Part shown: one piece after another, positions 60,495 to 64,000 of the stretch
Layout of the letters: each line of letters opens with the position of its first letter
Numbering within the stretch: position 1 is the stretch's first letter
Assembly: GCF_000091045.1 (NCBI RefSeq)
Contig: NC_006682.1
Span: 1-64,000, forward strand
Length of the DNA: 64,000 bases
Direction: 5' to 3'
Source: Cryptococcus deneoformans JEC21
Taxonomy: Eukaryota; Basidiomycota; Tremellomycetes; Tremellales; Cryptococcaceae
The notes under the pieces: model-generated
What the model was told of the DNA's origin: nothing
Database searches by the model: none
What the model saw: only the letters and a program-made list of their open reading frames with translations
Translations under genes and position numbers: made by a program

Positions 60495-61696
60495 TCAAAA
60501 ATCACGTCTGCTTCTACTTCCCCTAGTCGATCTTTCCCTTCGTCTTTCAGGCGCCTTTCCACTCCCCCAAGTTTGCTCATCATCGTCCTCGTACTCTTCC
60601 GCCACAACTTCATCCTGTCCCTGCCTGGATCTCTCCCGAGTTATGTCATCGTAAGCCCTATTCAGAGTTGCTTGCGTACAGTCCACAAGCCATTTTACCC
60701 TTCTTTGACTTAAATAATGAAAATGGCTTTCAAGTGTTGGAACCACCGCGTCCATGGCTTCGTCGATCCATGCCGATCTCGATGGTAAAGGTGAATCCGA
60801 AGGCATGGACAACTGAAAAGTTTCGTCCTTATCGCCCTTAACATCATCTGCGATATACCTGATAATGAATGTTTTCATTCTCTCAGAAGGTCTCGCGCCA
60901 CCTTCATCCGCCGACCCGCTCCCCATCTCGGGCTCCTGGGTGAACCTTTCGTTATTTTTCATCCACTGATGAACGCTCTTGTAGTTATATCCACCACTGC
61001 CAGACATGGACGATTCCGGGTCTCTTTGCAGTGGTCTTCCGGGGGAATCTCGAGTACGTTCATTGCTCCGCCTGCTAAACCTGTTTTCTCCGTCCATTGG
61101 CATAGTCCTCGAACGTAGACCACCGGGGGCTCGCCGATCCCCCTCTGCACGGCTGCCTTGAGGTTCCCACGTAGTCGCTCTCGGTAAACTCCCACTACCA
61201 TATGGCTCAACCATGCTCGCCCTCCGACTGCGATTCCTCCTAGGCGTCGCCCCATCACCTAACCTATTATTGCCCAGCCTGTACGCCAAATCATCCCAAT
61301 CCCGATCAGTAACCTCGGACGATCTACGCGCACTGTGACGACGAGGGATATATGACCCACTTATGGGTTCAGCCTCGGTCGCAGTAGGCGGGATAGCGTG
61401 GCCGCTATATGGGTAAAAATCTAAACCTGAGAAGCTCCCATTACGTGAGAAGCGACTTCTAACCCCATAAGATCGCGGAGGAGGGCTGCTGAAGAACGCG
61501 TCAGAAGAAGGGTGGGTTGAGAAGGTGCGGAAAAATGGGGGTCGAGAGAAAGGGGAGGAGGGAGCTGCAATACTATAGCATGTTGGGTCTGTACAAAGCC
61601 GGTCTCCACACGTGGGTACTGTAGTTCACCCAGTTAGCAGGGTTACACTGACATATACAATGGGACGGTATCACCTCTAGAGGGAAAGTAACTCAT
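60495..61696 (-). CDS. Unknown protein P3: paralogue of P2
   Basis: Two exons: 61675-61696 (MSYFPSR plus one base) and 60495-61618, joined across a 56-bp intron (61619-61674) to give 381 residues. The N-terminus carries TCGDRLCTDPTCYS, the same C-T-D-P-x-C motif as P2 but one copy. The middle is Ser/Arg/Gly-rich and disordered. YNYKSVHQWMKNNERF matches RVNKWMAEN of P2. The C-terminal domain (about 256-338) reads KTFIIRYIADDVKGDKDETF, QLSMPS, SAWIDEAMDAVVPTLES, RRVKWLVDCTQATLNRAYDD, aligning with P2 nearly without gaps. A basic tail (ERRRERSTRGSRSRRDF) and an acidic patch (EEYEDDDEQ) follow. The small first exon, phase and position are shared in style with P2, supporting tandem duplication. 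Confidence 0.75.
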
Positions 61697-62496
61697 ACTG
61701 CTCTATCTTGGGACTCGTTATCAGCTTGCAGATTGGATTTCAATATGTAACTGCCACCTATTAAATCCTATGCAAAGACACACTTTTGATAGTCCCTCCC
61801 CAGCATCTGTTCAACACTCCGATTCTTCTTCTCCGAGCTTTTCAAAAGAACATCACAAAGCATTCATATTTGGGACGGCTCGCTTAGAGCACAATCATTG
61901 TCAGTCCGGATAGGTAAAATGAAAGGGAGAATTCCATCATAAGCCTAGGCCTTCCTTTTTCCTGGGCTGCTGGGAAGAAGACGTTGAACTTGAATGTGTC
62001 AGATTCGGATGGGATCTTCCTATCACTGAGTGCTTTTAGCACCTTTGTCAACTATCACAGAAACGCTCATTATTAGCTTTAGACATAATAACCCGCACAA
62101 CGACTTGGCACATGGGAGGGAGGACACATGGAATGGTAGACGTAAGACATATAGGCATATATATGCATTTCCCAAAAGTTCCAGCTTTGGGCAAACTGCA
62201 GATTGAATAAGCCATGTATCACAGAAAAGAAATGATGCTTGTTGATTGCTACAGTCGTCGTGATCATCACAGTAAGATGAGAAAAAGTCCGGCATCGAAT
62301 GCCAATCTGTCTTTTGGAAATGGCGTTCCTATGTTGCTGACGGTTGATTATGGAAAGCGTGATGGATGTTGATAATTGGTTGATTAACATCATATAATCA
62401 TCAAAAAAAAGAAATTCTTCTATCCTCTTTTCTTCGTCCTGCCTTGTTAATGATCATCTGCAAGGTAAGGTGATACAAGATTGAAACAGATGGATT
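61697..62496. other. Intergenic region
   Basis: P3 promoter and leader, then the 3' flank of the GT69 gene. Minus-strand open frames at 62023-62393 show no coding features. No gene supported. Confidence 0.5.
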
Positions 62497-64000
62497 TTAA
62501 GGTTGAGCTGTAGTCTCAGAAGCAGAAGGGATCTCCAGCTTCGGAGGTTTGACCCAACGAACAGTATCCTGGGAGAGCAGTTAGCGGATATTCTAGCTCG
62601 ATGGAATGTCGTCTCGTAAGACTTATAGCTTACCCATGCCCAGTAACCTTTGCCGAGTCCATCTGGCCAGTCATGGCATCTAATTCTCTGTGGTGGGCTG
62701 CCAAAACCATATAAGTAACTTTCTCGTTAAGCAAAATGATGCAAAAACTACTCACTTTGGGTTCCACCAAATAGTTTCCCCATACGAATCCTCCTCTGAC
62801 GGCCATTCGACCCAACCCCTCAGCATCGCATCCCCCTTCCCATACGTCGCATGCACCCCAGGAACCACCGCTATCCTCCCAAACCCATATTTCCAAAAGT
62901 CCCACGAAATGAAGGAACTCTCCGACGCCTGACATTCCCAGAAATCATTCGTGCGAGGTGTACCTCGGCGGAAACGGACGTTGTATGGGGGGAGGAAGGG
63001 TTCGGGAGACATGACGGTGATACCGTTCCAAGCTGCAAAGACTTGGAAGGGGAGGAGACGGTTGTAGCGTTTGAGTGTTTCGGGTGAGGAAGGGAAGAGC
63101 TGGTTTAAGTGTCAATTGGTGAATGTTTCCTGTGAAAAAATAGGAATGGGCATGGACTCACCTTTTGGGGTAGATCCTTATCCTCTTCTTTGACAGGGAA
63201 CGGCGTGAACAAATCTCCACTCATATCTCTCGCAACCCATCCATCATAGAACCACTTGCCCGCATGATCCCATCCACAAGTCATATCTGCATCCTGTTTG
63301 AAATGCTGATGCATCAATTCCAAAAAGTGCGTCGCCGAAAGGTATACATCGTTATAAAACACGATACCTGCCCAAGGATGGCCGTCGGGAGACAAACCTG
63401 TCGCCGCAGTGTCATAGAACGGCTGCATACCCGAATTGCGCATCTGCGCCAAGAGCTCGATACGATGGTGGTTATCCCAATCTACGGCTGGAAGCTGGGT
63501 TTGGATGTGGATGTTGGAAGGGGGCACACCGATGTTGAGAAGGTGAGTACGCATAGCATATGCGAGGATTTCACCACTGTGCAAAAATGAGGATTTTAGC
63601 TAGCTCTAGGTCGCAGTCTGTATGTGAAGACGTACCTTCCGTCTGCAGAGTCACCCTCGAAAAGCGAAAAGACGAGTGATTCGGGGCCCAAGAAGTCGGC
63701 GAGGACAGTCCAGGCATGGAACCAGTCAGCAAGCATACCTGCACAGATTCAGCGCATGCGTTTTGCGAACCCACGTATGAATTAAATCTCACCAGCAACT
63801 TGACGGCATACCGTCACTAAAAACCATCTCCGCTCGGGCCCTCTCACCCATTGACCCGTATTCTCGTCAAACACATCCCTCAGATGTCTATACCTCTCCT
63901 TCAAATCATCTTTGAGAAAAGGAGGAAATATCGGCTCTGTCAACTCATGCTCCCGGGGCACCGATGGTGTGCGCGACTTGATCTCCCGCAGTAGAGGATG
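62497..64000 (-). CDS. CAP59/CMT1-family (GT69) mannosyltransferase-like, partial
   Basis: The 5' part lies beyond the right edge. Visible exons in order: a lead-in (HPLLREIKSRTPSVPREHEL, then RYRHLRDVFDENTGQWVRGP), RWFLVTVCRQVAG, AWTVLADFLGPESLVFSLFE, GEILAYAMRTHLLNIGVPPS, IELLAQMRNSGMQPF, then GIVFYNDVYLSATHFLELMH, DADMTCGWDHAGKWFYDGWV and ARDMSGD. Later come LLPFQVFAAWNGITVMSPEP, FRRGTPRTNDFWECQASESS and AVVPGVHATYGKG, and a last exon DTVRWVKPPKLEIPSASE with TAA at 62497-62499. The FYNDVYL...D-M-T-C-G-W-D...W-Y-D-x-W-V-x-R-D block is the signature of the cryptococcal alpha-1,3-mannosyltransferase/Cap59 family, Golgi enzymes linked to capsule synthesis. Which member this is cannot be decided from the part seen. 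Confidence 0.85.

Overview
The window reads as a chromosome end of a basidiomycete yeast of the Cryptococcus neoformans/gattii complex or a close Tremellomycete relative. Bases 1-65 are a C-strand telomere array of TAACCCCC units, the TTAGGGGG type known from Cryptococcus. The genes are cut by many introns of about 45-70 bp, and the right edge carries a CAP59/CMT1-type (GT69) capsule mannosyltransferase-like gene. No tRNA, rRNA or CRISPR was seen. Gene models were assembled by eye across introns, so exon edges are approximate unless stated.

Layout. (1) Bases 1-7.5 kb are subtelomeric: a vitamin/allantoate-type MFS permease whose stop lies about 215 bp from the telomere, a small multi-exon putative membrane protein with a frame break, and a drug/polyamine-type MFS antiporter. 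(2) 8-26.9 kb holds a BAH-PHD chromatin protein, an AVT-like vacuolar amino-acid transporter, a small unknown gene, a probable complex I subunit, a Rac GTPase, a FAM210/Nat2-like mitochondrial protein, a secreted GPI-type 'macrophage activating glycoprotein', phosphomevalonate kinase (ERG8) and mitochondrial tRNA 2-thiouridylase (MTU1). (3) 27-41.6 kb holds an unknown protein (P1), TFB4, UTP4, a SUZ-type protein, UTP23, asparaginase and URC1. TFB4/UTP4 and the SUZ gene/UTP23 are tight divergent pairs; UTP4 and UTP23 both act in the SSU processome. (4) 41.6-48.8 kb is a gene-poor island with two gag-like ORFs, each broken by one in-frame stop, a divergent direct repeat and a perfect 16-copy 9-bp minisatellite inside an ORF. 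(5) 48.8-64 kb holds an ALDH3-type dehydrogenase, a single-pass membrane protein with a Cys-rich ectodomain, cytochrome b5 reductase, an LCCL-domain membrane protein, two tandem unknown proteins (P2, P3) and the GT69 gene cut by the window edge.

The main novelty candidate is a protein family I do not recognise. P2 (58075-59605) and P3 (60495-61696) are tandem paralogues with N-terminal C-T-D-P-x-C motifs and a shared C-terminal domain of about 85 residues. P1 (27622-28551) seems to carry a diverged copy of the C-terminal domain plus an internal duplication. Other points worth a look are a PHD finger apparently split by about 200 residues, a Rac with an altered G5 motif, and the LIM/MIN minisatellite that is open on both strands.
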